Shown one piece after another: positions 63,934 to 64,000 of a stretch of DNA of 64,000 bases. Numbering within the stretch: the first letter of the stretch is position 1; each line of letters opens with the position of its first letter. Below the pieces are notes generated by a model. The model was not told the origin of the DNA and did no database searches. It worked only from the letters and a program-made list of their open reading frames with translations. This DNA is from an uncultured SAR86 cluster bacterium (lineage in GTDB: Bacteria; Pseudomonadota; Gammaproteobacteria; Magnimaribacterales; D2472), in assembly GCA_905478015.1 (NCBI GenBank), contig CAJQGY010000010.1:1-64000 (forward strand), read 5' to 3'. The position numbers and the translations under genes are program-made.

Positions 63934-64000
63934 ATGAATGTTAAAAAAATTGATCTTTTTACCGGAACTGCTAATGCAGCACTTGCTAACGAAGTTGCGT
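63934..64000 (+). CDS. prs: Ribose-phosphate pyrophosphokinase, N-terminal fragment
   Basis: Makes PRPP. Only the first 22 codons are inside the window; they read MNVKKIDLFTGTANAALANE, which resembles the N-terminal LFAGNATPELA pattern of Prs. The place after ispE and tRNA-Gln is conserved in Gammaproteobacteria and strengthens the call. The gene continues past base 64000. Confidence 0.8.
   Translation, partial: MNVKKIDLFTGTANAALANEVA

Overview
The window is a compact, AT-rich (roughly one third G+C by eye) stretch of housekeeping chromosome from a Gram-negative bacterium. Gene content and synteny (rpsF-rpsR-rplI-dnaB-alr; pyrG-kdsA-eno-ftsB-ispDF; sspA-petCBA-rpsI-rplM-zapE-degS; kdsD-lptAB-rpoN; mreBCD next to gatCAB; hemA-prfA-prmC beside lolB-ispE-tRNA-Gln-prs) are gammaproteobacterial and resemble Pseudomonas-type order. 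The very short spacers, missing neighbour genes and trimmed proteins suggest a streamlined marine lineage such as SAR86. That assignment is inference. I see no mobile element, phage, CRISPR array or toxin-antitoxin pair.

Layout. 1-7 kb: partial aspS, fmdB, proS, nfeD-qmcA, a thiolase, recA with a near-consensus LexA operator, and fdxA. 7.2-35 kb: a 27.7-kb block of genes all on the minus strand. Read in transcription order it is rsmI, RNase P RNA, a complete dcw cell-wall and division cluster (mraZ-ftsZ-rsmH-ftsL-ftsI-murE-murF-mraY-murD-ftsW-murG-murC-ddl-ftsQ-ftsA), the S6/S18/L9-dnaB-alr group, then pyrG-kdsA-eno-ftsB-ispDF-surE-pcm and a DUF368 membrane protein. 35-44.5 kb: lpoA, sspA, cytochrome bc1 genes, S9/L13, zapE, degS, murA, a BolA-family gene and mlaC. 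44.5-49.3 kb: kdsD-lptA-lptB-rpoN-mgtE. 49.2-57.3 kb: a YhdP-like gene and mreDCB, divergent from gatCAB. 57.3-62.6 kb: a MaoC-like hydratase and an acyl-CoA ligase downstream of hemA-prfA-prmC. 62.5-64 kb: lolB, ispE, tRNA-Gln and the start of prs.

How the genes work together. Most of the window builds and divides the envelope: lipid II synthesis (murA, murC-G, mraY, ddl, alr), septal synthesis (ftsI, ftsW, ftsQLB, ftsA, ftsZ), elongation (mreBCD), LPS/Kdo (kdsA, kdsD, lptA, lptB), lipid and lipoprotein traffic (mlaC, lolB, YhdP-like, lpoA) and envelope stress (degS). The rest is translation, respiration (bc1), isoprenoid and haem precursors. GatCAB together with an AspRS carrying non-discriminating-type residues suggests Asn-tRNA is made by transamidation.

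I do not see a wholly new multi-gene system. The most unusual signals are: ftsZ moved to second place in the dcw cluster behind three GTGTG-type repeats that look like MraZ boxes; a division transpeptidase FtsI whose second and third active-site motifs read SSQ and KTS; a MurD lacking about 65 residues of its central domain; head-to-head gene pairs with almost no space for promoters; and several long perfect palindromes over start sites.
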